Source: Dipteronia dyeriana (Eukaryota; Streptophyta; Magnoliopsida; Sapindales; Sapindaceae). From it: DNA of 64,000 bases. The position numbers and the translations under genes were made by a program. Numbering within the stretch: position 1 is the stretch's first letter; each line of letters opens with the position of its first letter. The stretch is from positions 43,835,098 to 43,899,097 of the forward strand of contig CM065297.1 of NCBI GenBank assembly GCA_032871835.1, in the 5' to 3' direction. The notes under the pieces are model-generated. The model had not been told where the DNA came from. It searched no databases and worked only from the letters and a program-made list of their open reading frames with translations. Positions 22,266-34,625 of the stretch are shown here, one piece after another.

Positions 22266-23885
22266 AATACCCCCAAACAAAACCTTTGCTCGTCCTCAAG
22301 CAAACTTAAAAAAAAAAGCAAAGACTCAACAAAAATGACTTGACCTATGACTCAAAATCAATAATTCAATAAGTTGCATGTCCAACTGACGATGAGATTC
22401 AAGGATGTGTGATAGAGATGAGTAAACATATGCAAAGTAATCTAAAACAACTTAAAGGCACTTGAGGGAAATTCACACTACCACGAATCCCACACAAAAG
22501 AGTGCTCTCATATCGGGAGCTACTCACTCCCACACCTTGAGCATATTTCGCTTTTACACTAGTTCTCACCCGATTTCGCTCTTCTTTTTCCACTTAGAGT
22601 CTTACGTTCACACTCATTCAAGGTATGCAATGATGGAATTTATGCATAGAAATCTAAAGCATTGCATACAGTGTATACTTAAATGTCGTTAATGTCTGTG
22701 AACTAGCCTAGAAATGATTTACTATGCCATGAACATGGAAGATCAAGATATCAACAAACATTCCCAATCAAGACGTATTATGGATCAAATAGAGCCTTCC
22801 TTTTTGTTGTAATGGGGCCATGGGGTTAAATTTGGTGAACAAAGAAGAATGGGAAGATTTTTAGTTCAAAGATCACCAATCATGTTACATATACTCACAC
22901 ACCCCAAACAAAGCTCTAATACACATTTACACATTTTAGCAAGTAGGCATTTACAAATATACATATATTGTAATTCAAAATTGTACTCTACATTGTGAGT
23001 ACTTAACATTACTTTCAAGGCTCTTTTCTTTTTCTCTTTTCTTTGTCTTTTTCTTTCTTTTGATTTTCTTTTCATTTCTTTTGTTTTTGCACACTTGCAC
23101 ATTACATATTTACAATTTAAGCTCATAAGTACAAATTTGGAACTTTTACAAATTGAGTCATTTCACACAAATCATTGTTGCCTAAAAACATGTCATTTTC
23201 GCTTAGAGCTTACACATTTCCAACCCATACAACACACACACACACACCCCACATGATTGGCAATAAGGGTAGGCTTTTGTTTGGCTACGGTTATATTGTT
23301 ATAATTTGGTTCTAAATGAATGGAAAATGTTTGGACACAAATTTGGCTATGATTCACACATAAGGGATAAAGGAATATTTTTAGGCCTTTTAAGTAGTTA
23401 AATGCACACATATCTAAGATCATTTCTATAATTAGTCTCTCAAGGGATTGAATGCATCCAACAAGCAATCCACCATATATATGAGATGTATGTCCTATGG
23501 CATGTGACACTAATGTTGTGAAGAGTGTTTAAAAATAGAAAGAATTTAACACTTAATGCGTAATTTAATGGCTTGTGTTTGTGACCTCACGGGTGTCTAC
23601 ACTATTAGAACAAGGTGCAAAAGCACCGAGTCCCTTCAATTCAAACACACAAAAGATGGAACAAACCCATGACAATACAAATATAACCCACGAGTGACAA
23701 TGATTTGCACAAAAGCTCACAATGCATGTATAAATGCATGTATAGACTCGCCAAAAGCACACGCTCAAGGTATCACACCCAAGCTAGTTAAAGCTCAAAA
23801 CTTTGGTCAATGCGACAAAATTGAAAAATCTTAACCAAAAATGACAAATAAAAGACTCAAGATGTAAAAATGACAAATAACATTT
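22266..23885 (-). mobile_element. LTR-retrotransposon interior, 3' part (array unit 1)
   Basis: Starts with AATACCCCCAAACAAAACC, the reverse complement of a polypurine tract next to the LTR. It aligns in order with 25900-27480 (blocks at 22395/26045, 22620/26270, 22740/26390, 23170/26820, 23580/27235). The primer-site-proximal ~1.7 kb present in unit 2 is missing. No ORF survives. A T/C-rich run at 23020-23085 encodes the Lys/Arg-rich shadow frame on the other strand. Confidence 0.65.
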
Positions 23886-25899
23886 TGATAAACGCTTTTT
23901 TCGTCTTTAAGAAACTGCGTATCAAAAGAATATTTACAAAAATTCATACGCAATGTGCTCCAAAGTTTTGAAAATTAGTGAAGCAGCAAGCGAGGGTATC
24001 GTCCACAAGGAGGTGTTATCCGTCAATTGTCTCTCGTTTTAGTGGTTATTGAAAGCAATATAAATGAGAACATGGCAAGGGTGAGAGTGGTGTGTGTGTG
24101 TGAATTGTAAACATTTGAGTATGTGTGTATGAACATGAATAAGTAAAGAAAACATAAGAGAACATGGAAAGATTAGAATGGTAAATAAAATGATAAATAT
24201 AAAATAGATGGATAAGAGAGATGCAAGAAAATGGATATATATGGTACTCATGACCACCCTAAATATTCGCGCCACCTGCAATAACTAATCGCAAAGACAC
24301 TCCTATATTGGGTTCAACCTAGCCTTAAGTGCGACCTCTAGTTATAACAATAGGAGAGTCGACTAGTCCTCTAACGCTACTCACCGAGAGTGTATCATGT
24401 GAGCAACTACTAAGGACCGCGTTTAAGCACATATATTAAAAAGATAAACATAAGATTGACCACCGATGGCTACTCTCCTATCACATGTGAGCAACAACCA
24501 ATGGAAACATTAAGCATTAATGGACCCTAAACTATTACTCACCGAGAGGGTATCGTATAAGCAACAGCCAAGAGTCGCGACCCGAATGCTACTCGTCGAG
24601 AGGGTATCGTACAAGCAACGCTCAAGGGTCGCGTAAGCATGTAGGTTTATGGAATCGAAAACCACAAATGCAGAGTGTATGTTATTCATGAGTTTCACCC
24701 AAACAAACAATAGCACTCAAGACAATCCTAAACACGTATTTCGAATAGTCCATCGACATATGAGCAGTTATAGGATGCTTAATTAATCTACTCCTAAATT
24801 ACATTAATCTACTCCTAATCCCAATCATAAACACACATCAATTTCTACTCTACATGCGATGAATGTGAAGACAAGAGCTATTCCTAAAAATGCATCAAGT
24901 GTTAGGTTGTCAATCCTACTCAATACAAGTCAATAATTAATTAAGTGAAAATTGAATGGGACAATAAAAGAAGGAATCAATACAAGTCAATCAAATAAAT
25001 GGAACTAATATTAGGGTTTACATATTTTCCAAATGGGGATACACATAAAAAAAGAAAATAATAAGAGAAAAGTAAATAGAAAAAACCCAAGGTTGTCAGT
25101 CCCGGATCTCTAGGCTCGAAGAGTGGCCCAATTGTCATCTCGGATATCCAAGCTCCTTTGAAGCTCCTCCTTCTCATACACAACGTAGGATGCTCTTTCC
25201 TCTTGAAACTTCTCGAAAGATGGGTGGTTGAAGGTAGAAGGTGATGATGAGGAGGCATCCATGGAGGAAAAACCTCCATGGATGCCTTTTGAAGCTCCTC
25301 ACTCACTTAATTTGGTGAAGAAGATAAGGTGTGGGATGAATGGATGAGTTTTTTGAATAAAAGATAATGGGTCTTGTGGCAAAAGTGATGTATTTATAGG
25401 CTTGGGAGGTTAGGGCATGATATGGGCATGAAAGGACACATTTGCCCCTTTAAAAATAGCTGATTTTTGTCCCCAAGAGCTGATTCCGTCAGATTCATGA
25501 CTCTAAGTGCGCAGGTAAATGAGTTAGTTGTTACCCGAGCAGGACCCGTGCATTTCTGCGCTGCAGTCACTAAAATGGGCATAACTCCCTCTAGAAATCT
25601 CAGAATCACAATCTGTAAAATCCACTGGAAACTATACTTCCAGTGATTTTTAAATATATTTATAGACCTAAGCATGGATAAGTTCGAGCAGAGAGATATG
25701 ACTCTTCAAAGTTGGATGTGCTGCACAACCTTTTCTTACAATTTTCAGCCCTTTAGCCACCAAATTTCTGTTTTTGCCTGACAAGATATTGAATGCTTGA
25801 AATGACAAGAATAGAGCCATTAGACACCAAAATGCACTCGTAACAAGCTAAAGGATATGGAATTGAGGGTCATAATATATGAAAATTTTGGCACAATCA
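23886..25899 (-). repeat. LTR (3' LTR of array unit 2)
   Basis: 2014 bp, plus-strand ends TGATAAACG and GGCACAATCA. Collinear with 29206-31200. The central 24361-25010 is almost identical to 29665-30314, whereas both flanks differ at roughly one base in eight by eye. The core contains repeated CTACTCACCGAGAG / GTATCGTACAAGCAAC modules. The short reading frames at 24039, 24510 and 24977 recur in the other LTR and carry no domain. Confidence 0.85.
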
Positions 25900-28800
25900 A
25901 ATACGCCTAAACCAACCTTTGCTCATCCTTGAGCAAACCTTAAAACAAAACAAACAAACACAAATGAAAATGACTCGATCTAAAACTCACCTTGACTCAA
26001 AACACATAGTTCAATAAGTCGTATGTCTAACCGATGATGAGATTCAAGGATGTGTGATAGAGAGAAGTAATCATATGCAAAGTAATCTAAAACAATTAAA
26101 GGCACTTGAGGGAAACTCGCACTACTACGAATCCCATGCCTTAGAGAGCTCTCATATCGGGAGCTACACACTCCCACACCTCGAGCATAAATCGCTTTGA
26201 CTTTAAACCTTACCTAGTTTTGCTCTTCTTTTTCCACTTAGAGCCCTAAGTTCACACTTATTCAAGGTATGCAATGATGGACTTTATGCATAGAGTTCAA
26301 ATGAATTACATACACTGTATATTCAAAAACTGTTAATATCTGTGAACTAGCCTAAGAATGATTCACTATGCCATGAACGTAGAAGATCAAGTTTCAACAA
26401 ACATTCCCAATCAAGACATACTATTGATCAAATAGGGCTTTCCCAATGGTTGTAATAGGGCCATGGGGTTAAATGTGGTGAACAAAGTAGAATGGGAAAG
26501 TTTTTAGTTCAAAGATCACAAATCATGCTTAATTACACACACAACCCATACAAAGCTCTATTACACGGTGAAACTCATAGCAAAGAGGCATTTACAAATA
26601 TACACACATCATGTTTCAAAATTTGTACTCTACATTGTAAGTAGTTAACATTTACTTTCAAGGCTCTTTTCTTTTTCCATTTTTCTTTGCAATTCTTTTT
26701 TTTTCTTTTGATTTTTCCTTTCTTTGCTTTTCTTTTTGCACACTTGCATGTTACATTTTTACAATCAAGCTCATAACTGCAAATTTGGGCACTTTTACAA
26801 ATTGAGTCATTTCATACACAATTACATTGTTGCCTACATACATGCTATCTCTACTTAAGAGCTCTTATCTTTCAATTGCTTCACACAGCACACACACACC
26901 CCACATGATTGGCAATAAAGGTAGGCTTGTGTTTGGCTATGGCTATATGGTTACTTTTTGGTTTCAAATGAAAGGTAAGTGTTTAGCCATAAATTTGGCT
27001 ATGATGCACTCAATAGGGATAAAGGAATGTGTTTAGGCATTTTAAGTAGTTAACTACACATATTGCCTAAGATCTTTTCCTTAATTAGTCTCTCAAGGGA
27101 ATAAATGCATCCAACAAGCAATCCACAATATTTATGAGATGTATGTCCTATCGCATGTGACACTAATGACGAGATGAGTGTTTAAAGAATAGAACAAAAT
27201 GTACAATCAAATACGTTTTTTAATAGCTTTTGTTTGTGAACTCAGGGGTGTCTCCACTATTATAACAAGGTGTAAGAGCACCGAGTCCTCTCAAATCAAG
27301 CAAACAAAAGATGGGACTAGCCCATGACAATGCAAATATAATCCACGAGTGACAAAGATTTGTTACACAAGCTTACAATGCCTGAATAGACTCGCCAAAA
27401 AACACACACTCAAGGCATCACATCCAAGCTAGTTAAAGCTCAAAATTTTGGCCATTGCGACAAAATCGAAATTAAAAAAGACTCAAGAAAAATAAAAATA
27501 CGACTCACAAAGGAGTCTACACCCCAAACCTAAACTTAACATCGTCCTCGATGTTGGGCATGAGAGCTTGTCTTAGCGGTGTGCCAAATAAGACTCAAAC
27601 AAGGCTCAACATATAACACAAGGCAATCAATACAATTAGCAACGAAGCATAAAGGCACATAAACTCATGCCAAAACCTACATCACAAATTTACCAAAAAT
27701 GACGAAATGGAGGCATAACAACCCGCAAATCGAATATGACTATATGCATCAAGACCCGTACAAATATAATCCATGCATTCAAAACCCTCAAACTGAATTA
27801 GGCTATATATGGAAATTAAATTGGTTCACTCACATGCAATCATCCATAAGAGCCTTCGGTTCATTCATCATGAAAAATAATCAATAAAATCAAGAATATA
27901 TTCCTCCAAAAATATTCATTCATGCCCAAGTATACCATCCACACAATATTCACAAAAATCTCCACAAATTATTTACTAAACCAAATAAAACAAAAATGAG
28001 AAAAAGGAAATTAGAAATGCAAACTTGGGTGGGTTACCTCCCACAAGCGCTCTATTTTTTTGGGTAAGACGTTGATGTGGTACATCGGCTCCTGAACTCC
28101 AAATTGCTGCTACCTTGAGATGAGGTTCCCACCATTTTTTATGGGCACTCTTGGCTTGCTCGTCTCTCCAAGACTCGTAAGTGGCCAGTGTGTCGATTCC
28201 AAGAGATAGAGAAACCTCACTTTAAGCACAAGCTGCAAAAACATGCTTCCTAAAGAAGCTATAGACAACCTGCACACTTATAGCTCCATTAGAATGTTCA
28301 GGCAACTAAGAATCAATCAATGCATGCATGCCAACAAGAGCTCGAAATAAAATAATAATAATAATAATAATAAATAAACTCAAACAACTAAATAACTCCA
28401 CAATAGATTTTTCCTCCCAAACCTAGGTTTTCCCATACATTGAAGCACGTAATAAAAAGTTGAGGGATAAGAACTTAGTTTGCAAGAGAAAAAATAAATT
28501 ATGCAATCTTAAAAGTAAATAAAAATTAAAACAAGCATGGTATTTTTATCACGAAGTACATAGGTGGTTTACGCCTTATCCAACAACCATACACACAAGC
28601 ACAATTGATAACATCAAATCCTTCCCAAAACAATTAAGCACCAATATCGGTGTACCCTCATCAACTCATTCACACATGCTTTGACAATACACACAACACC
28701 CTTAATCTTTTAAGCTCTTCCCTCATATAGGGTAATATTAAAAGATAGAAACAATGAGAGGAATTAATACTGAAAATCATGTTTTTAGGAAGAAGCATGC

Positions 28801-29184
28801 AGAGATCCCACCACTAGTTGTGCTCTGACCTCTTTTCACCTTACGTTCTAGAGGCCCTACCCGCATCCTTGGTTGTATCAACCACTTAGGTCATCATGAC
28901 CTGCCATTTAGCTTGGTGAAGTTGTAGGAGTGCATACAACGCACTTGGTGTTCCTCTGAGTTGTTGGTCTTGGCATCCTTGATTGTTGGTCCCTCCCCAA
29001 CTTTGATTTGATAGCTAGCCAATCCTGAAAATTTTTCTATCATTGCACAACACAACTCAAACGACATCACACGCAAATGCTTTAAAAAAAAGAAAAAAAT
29101 ATAAACAAACAAATAGCAAACTAATAAAATATGCACATCACTACATTATTTGTTAAAATAAGAAAAATTAACGAATGGGCAAAC
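25900..29184 (-). mobile_element. Nonautonomous-looking LTR-retrotransposon interior (array unit 2)
   Basis: 3.3 kb between two collinear LTRs. A degraded polypurine tract lies at its LTR junction (25900) and a primer-site-like motif at the far end (29185). Most of it is noncoding with long conserved blocks shared with units 1 and 3. Only a short Cys-poor minus-strand frame near the primer end (28894-29136, SFELCCAMIEKFSGLASYQ) could be a gag-side remnant, without a recognised domain. An (AAT)n run sits at 28346-28373. With so little coding sequence the unit must depend on another element or be a deletion derivative. Confidence 0.65.
28346..28373. repeat. (AAT)n microsatellite
   Basis: About nine AAT/ATA repeats within the element interior. 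Confidence 0.9.
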
Positions 29185-29202
29185 TCCCCGGCAGCCACGT
29201 CA
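29185..29202 (-). other. Primer-binding-site-like motif
   Basis: On the minus strand, three bases after the LTR end ...TTTATCA, the sequence is TGACGTGGCTGCCGGGGA. It resembles the TGGCGCCGTTGCCGGGGA site used by Athila-type and related plant elements, with changes in the first half. It fixes 29206-31200 as the 5' LTR. Confidence 0.65.
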
Positions 29203-29205
29203 TTT

Positions 29206-31200
29206 TGATAAACACTTTTTCCGTCGTTAAGAAATTGCTATCAAAAGAATACTTATAAAAGTCATACGCAATGTGATCTAAAGTTTTGAAAACTAGTGAG
29301 TCGACAAGCGAGGGTACCATCAACAGGGAGGTGTTATCCGTCAATTGTCTCTCATTTTAGTGATTATTGAAAGCAATGTAAATGAAAACATGGAAAGGGT
29401 GAGAGTGGTGTGTGTGAAGTGTAAGCGTTTGAGTATGTGTGTATGAACAAGAACAAGTAAGAGAACATGGAGACATTAGAATGGTAATTAAAATGATAAA
29501 TATAAAATAGATGGACAGGAGAGATGCATGAAAATGGATACATATGGTACTCATGACCACCAAAAGTATTCACGCCACCTAAAATAACTAACCGTAAAGA
29601 CACTCCTATACTGGGTAAAAACCTAACCTTAAGTGCGACCTCTATATATAACAATAGGAGAGTCGACTAGTTCTCTAACGCTACTCACCGAGAGTGTATC
29701 ATGTGAGCAACTACTAAGGACCGCGTTTAAGCACATATATTAAAAAGATAAACATAAGATTGACCACCGATGGCTACTCTCCTATCACATGTGAGCAACA
29801 ACCAATGGAAACATTAAGCATTAATGGACCCTAAACTATTACTCACCGAGAGGGTATCGTATAAGCAACAGCCAAGAGTCACGACCCGAATGCTACTCGT
29901 CGAGAGGGTATCGTACAAGCAACGCTCAAGGGTCGCGTAAGCATGTAGGTTTATGGAATCGAAAACCACAAATGCAGAGTGTATGTTATTCATGAGTTTC
30001 ACCCAAACAAACAATAGCACTCAAGACAATCCTAAACACGTATTTCGAATAGTCCATCGACATATGAGCAGTTATAGGATGCTTAATTAATCTACTCCTA
30101 AATTACATTAATCTACTCCTAATCCCAATCATAAACACACATCAATTTCTACTCTACATGCGATGAATGTGAAGACAAGAGCTATTCCTAAAAATGCATC
30201 AAGCGTTAGGTTGTCAATCCTACTCAATACAAGTCAAGAATTAATTAAGTGAAAATTGAATGGGACAATAAAAGAAGGAATCAATACAAGTCAATCAAAT
30301 AAATTGAACTAATATTAGGGTTTACATATTTCTCAAATGGGGATACACATAAAAAAAAAATAACAAGAGAAAAGTAAATAGAAGAAACCCAAGGTTGACA
30401 ATCTTGAATCTCTAGGCTTAGTGAGTGGACCAATTTTTATCTCGGATCTCCAAGCTCCATTAAAGCTCTTCCTCTTCATAGACAAGGTAGGGTGCTCTTT
30501 CCTCTTGAAACTCCTCCAAAGATGGGTGGTTAAAGGTAGAAGGTGATGATAAGGAGGCATCCATGGAGGAAAAATCTCTATGGATTCCTTTGGAAGCTCC
30601 TCACTCACTTAATTTGGTGAAGAAAAAGAGGTGTGGGATTAATGGATGAGTTTTTTGAATAAAAGATAATGGGTCTTGTGGCAAAAGTGATGTATTTATA
30701 GGCTTTGGAGGTTAGGGCATGATATGGGCATGAAAGGACACATTTACCCTTCTAAAAATTGCTAATTTTCGTTTCCCAAGAGTTGATCCTGTCAGATTCA
30801 CGACTCTCAATGCGCAGACAAATGCACTAGTTGTTATTCGTGTAGGACCTGTACATTTTTGCATAATAGTCACTAAAATGAGCATAACTCCCTCTAAAAA
30901 TCTCGAAATCAAAATCCATAAAAATCGTTAGAAACTATACTTACGGGGCTTTCAAATATATGTAGAAGGAAGATTGGATCGTTATGAGGAGAGAGATATC
31001 TCTCTTCAAAGTTGGATGTGCTGCACAAGATTTTCTTACAATTTTCATCCCTTTAGCCACCAAATCTCAATTTTTGCTTGAAAAGACATTGAGTACCTTA
31101 AATGAAAAGAATAGAGCCATTAGACACCAAAATGCACTCGAAAACAAGCTAAAGGATATGAAATTAAGGGTCAAAATATATGACAATTTTGGCACGATCA
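29206..31200 (-). repeat. LTR (5' LTR of array unit 2)
   Basis: 1995 bp, plus-strand ends TGATAAACAC and GGCACGATCA. The primer-site motif lies at its left and more interior sequence of the same family, rather than host DNA, at its right (31201). So LTR-interior-LTR-interior units lie head to tail. Confidence 0.85.
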
Positions 31201-31952
31201 AATACCCCCAAGCCAAACCTTTTCTCGTCCTCGAGCAAACCTTTAAACAAAACAAACAAACACAAATGAAAATGACTAGATCTAAAACTCACCTAGACTC
31301 AAAACAAATAGTTCAATGAGTCGCATGTCGAACCGGTGATGAGATGCAAGGATGTGTGATAGAGAGAAGTAATCATATGCAAAGTAATCTAAGACTAAAG
31401 GTACTTGAGGGAAACTCACACTACCACGAATCCCACGCCTTAGAGCGCTCTCATATCGGGAGTTACTCACTCCCACACCTCAATCATAATTCGCTTTGAC
31501 TCTAAACCTCACCTGGTTTCGCTCTTCTTTTTCCACTTAGAGCCCAAAGTTCACACTCTTTCAAGGTATGCAATGATGGACTTTATGCATAGAATTCAAA
31601 TGACTTGTATACAATGTATATTCAAAAACTGTTAATATTTGTGAACTAGCATAAGAATGATTCACTATGCCATGAATGTGGAAGATCAAGTTTCAACAAA
31701 CATTCCCAATCAGGACATACTATGGATCAAATAGGGCTTTCCCTTCGGTTGTAATGGGGTCATGGGGTTAAATGTGTTTAACAAAGAAGAATGGGAAAAA
31801 AATGAGTTCAAAGATTACCAATCATGCTTAATTACACACACAACCCATACAAAGCACTATTACACATTGACACTCTTAGCAACGAGGCATTTACAAACAT
31901 ACACACATTATGTTTCAAAGTTTGTACTCTACATTGTGAGTACTTAACATTT
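31201..31952 (-). mobile_element. LTR-retrotransposon interior, 3' part (array unit 3, truncated)
   Basis: Begins AATACCCCCAAGCCAAACC, a clean reverse-complemented polypurine tract, and follows 25900-26660 closely, including the AAATGACTAGATCTAAAACTC block and the TGTACTCTACATTGTGAGTA block. It stops within TTAACATTTAC at 31952, where plus-strand sequence of a different kind begins. Confidence 0.7.
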
Positions 31953-32260
31953 ACATGTGTCACCATTGCCATGGGATTGGTCACATTAGACCACTAGGCC
32001 GTCAATATCCAAGTTTAGGCACATATGGAAATTGTCAACATAAGAGAATTATAGGGATGTTAGGAAGATATGGGTTGAGAAGCCTACGAATAGGAAGAAA
32101 CCACCTAGGATCAAGAAAATTTGGGTATGGAAAGACTTGGTTGACCAAGTTAGATGCAATGCCAAGAAAATGGGGAAATCAACTCAACTTGTTTGGGTTG
32201 TGAAAAAAAATCAATTTCCGAACTTAGTGAAGCCTCTTTTAGTTGATGACATCCCTAGCA
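31953..32260 (+). pseudogene. Gag fragment with degenerate CCHC-type finger
   Basis: The plus-strand frame from 31955 reads CHHCHGIGHIRP, the signature of a copia-type Gag zinc knuckle (CxxCxxxxH). The last cysteine is replaced (PLGRQY). After a frame shift the next conserved stretch, PPRIKKIWVWKDL, resembles the Lys/Trp segment that follows the knuckle in such Gag proteins. It is the only coding trace at the start of the plus-strand interior (32261-34625). It could be that family's own gag end or a copia fragment at a rearrangement junction; I cannot decide. Certainly nonfunctional. Confidence 0.5.
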
Positions 32261-34625
32261 CAAGTACATAATATGGAATAATTTTTTTGTGCATCTTATT
32301 TTTATGCTTTGATTTGTTTTGTTTGTTAGTTTGTTTGTTTTTAATAAGAAGTGGTGTTGCAAGTTTGGGTTGGCAACTACATGTATTGTGTGAATCTTAT
32401 TTGCCTGAAATTTCTAACGAGCTTTATGAGTGTGCAGATTTTCTATAGCTTCTTGAGGAAGTGGATTTTTGTAGCTTGTGCATCAAGTGATGTTCTTTGT
32501 CTCTTGGTAGGAAACAACAACAACCTATACGTCCGAGAGGGACAAGTAGGCCAATAGTGCTCATAAAAAGGGTGAGAGCCTTGCCTAAATAGCAAAAACT
32601 TGCAACGAGGCAACAAACTTCAGTTTTACTTTCTTAAACACACTTTTAAAATTTCTGCATTATTTTTGTCTTTTAATTTTACTAGCTTTCATGAAATAAT
32701 ATTGGGATGAGTGTGTGGGAGACTATTTAGATGATTATAATTTTGATTTGATTTGATTGATTTATCTTTCGATGTGTGGATAAAATATTTGTGCATATTG
32801 AATACCTTTTTGAGTTGATTGAGGATTTATTGATTTATCAATTTTAAAGGAATAATGAGCCGAAAGCTCTTGTGGATATATATGTGAGTGTATAGGTGCT
32901 TAATTTTCATATATTGCCCCATTCGGTTTGGGGGTAGTACATATACACACACTTTAATAGGTTTTGAGCATATAGTGAAAATCAGTTTGGGGGTTATCAT
33001 ATCCCATTCCATTCAATTTTGTGAAATGTTAATGCTTGTTGTTAGTTTGAGATTAAATGCCAATATTGTATCAAGTTGCCTTATTTTATGTATGAGCCAT
33101 TTTGAGTCTTTTTGTTTTGAGTCATGTTAGGTGCGCTCCGCTAGACCGGACTCTCTAGTCTTCATCATTAACGACAATGTTGGGTTTTGGTTTGGGGGTG
33201 TAGACGCCTTTTTGAGTCATCTTTTTATTTGTCTTGATTCTTTTATTTGTCATTTTTAGTCCTAAATTTTTCAATTTTGTCACAATGGCCAAAATTTTGA
33301 GCTTTAACTATCTTGGATGTGATGCCTTGAGCATGTGCTTTTAGCAATTCTATACATGCATAGTGAGCTTGTGTGACAAACCTTTGTCACTCGTGGGTTA
33401 TATTTGCATTGTCATGGGCTAGTCCATCTTTTGTGTACTTGATTTGAGGGGACTCGATGCCCTTACGACTTGTTCTAATAGTGGAGGCACCTGTGAGTTC
33501 ACAAACATAAGCCTATAAAAGCGTAATTTAGTGTACATTTGGTTCTATTCTTTAAACACTCTTCTCATCATTAGTGTTGCATGCCATAGGACATACATTT
33601 CATACATATAATGGATTGCTTGTTGGATGTATTCATTCCCTTAATAGACTAATTATGGAAATGATCTCAGGCAATATGTGTAATTAACTACTTAAAATGC
33701 CTAAACACATTCCTTTATCCCTTTTGTGTGCTTCAAAGCCAATTTTGCAGCCAAATACTCACCTTTCATTTGGAACAAAAAATGAATCATATAACCATAG
33801 CCAAACACAAGCCTACCCTTTATTGCCAATCATGTGGGGTGTGTGTGTTGTGTAGTTTGAAAGGTGTAAGCTCTAAAGTAAAGAGAGAATGTATGTAGGC
33901 AACAATGAATTGTGTGTGAAATGACTCAATTTGTAAAAGAGCCAAATTTGCACTAATGAGCTTAAATTGTAAATATGTAATGTGCAAGTGTGCAAAAAGA
34001 AAATAAATGAAAAGAAAATCAAAAGAAAGAAAAAGGAAAAGCAAAGAGAAAAAGGAAAAGAGCCTTGAAAGTAATGTTAAGTACTCAGAATGTAGAGTAC
34101 AATTTTGAATCACAATATGTGTATATTTGTAAATGCCTACTCGCTAAAATGTGTAAATGTGTATTAGAGCTTTGTATGAGGTGTGTGAGTATATGTAAGC
34201 ATGATTGGTGATCTTTGAACTATGAATATTCCCATTCTTCTTTGTTCACCAAATTTAACCCCATGGCCCTATTACAACCAAAGGGGAGGCCCTATTTGAT
34301 CCATAGTATGTCTTGATTGGGAATGTTTGTTGAAACTTGATCTTCCACGTTCATGGCATAGTGAATCATTCCTAGGCTAGTTCACAAACATTAATAGCTT
34401 TTGAATATACATTGTATGCAATGCTTTTGATTTCTATGCATAAATTCCATCATTGCATACCTTGAATGAGAGTGAACGCAGGACTCTAAGTGGAAAAAAA
34501 AAATGAAATCGAGTGAGAACTAGAGTCAAAGTGAATTACGCTCAAGGTGTGGGAGTGAGTGGCTCCCGATATAAGAGAACACTTACAAATGCACGATTGT
34601 GCGTGACAAATATATACATTTTGTC
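32261..34625 (+). mobile_element. LTR-retrotransposon interior in plus orientation
   Basis: The reverse complement of the family interior. Its blocks at 32460-32570, 32840-32960, 33140-33320, 33540-33660 and 34240-34560 match 28140-28250, 27730-27870, 27430-27600, 27060-27180 and 26130-26500. It is joined to the LTR near 34590-34626 by a deletion that removed the polypurine tract and LTR start; a CTCCCGATATAAGAGAAC block marks the interior edge. No ORF is supported. The purine-rich run at 34000-34070 mirrors 23020-23085. Confidence 0.6.

Noticed and set aside
22866..23126. Lys/Arg-rich frame resembling a basic nuclear protein
   Set aside because: Arises from a T/C-rich low-complexity run that also occurs, mutated and reversed, in other interior copies.
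24378..24630. CRISPR-like array
   Set aside because: Repeats are imperfect, irregularly spaced and within a plant LTR.
24510..24716. 68-aa frame nearly identical at 29814
   Set aside because: The near identity reflects the shared LTR patch. No start context or domain supports a gene.
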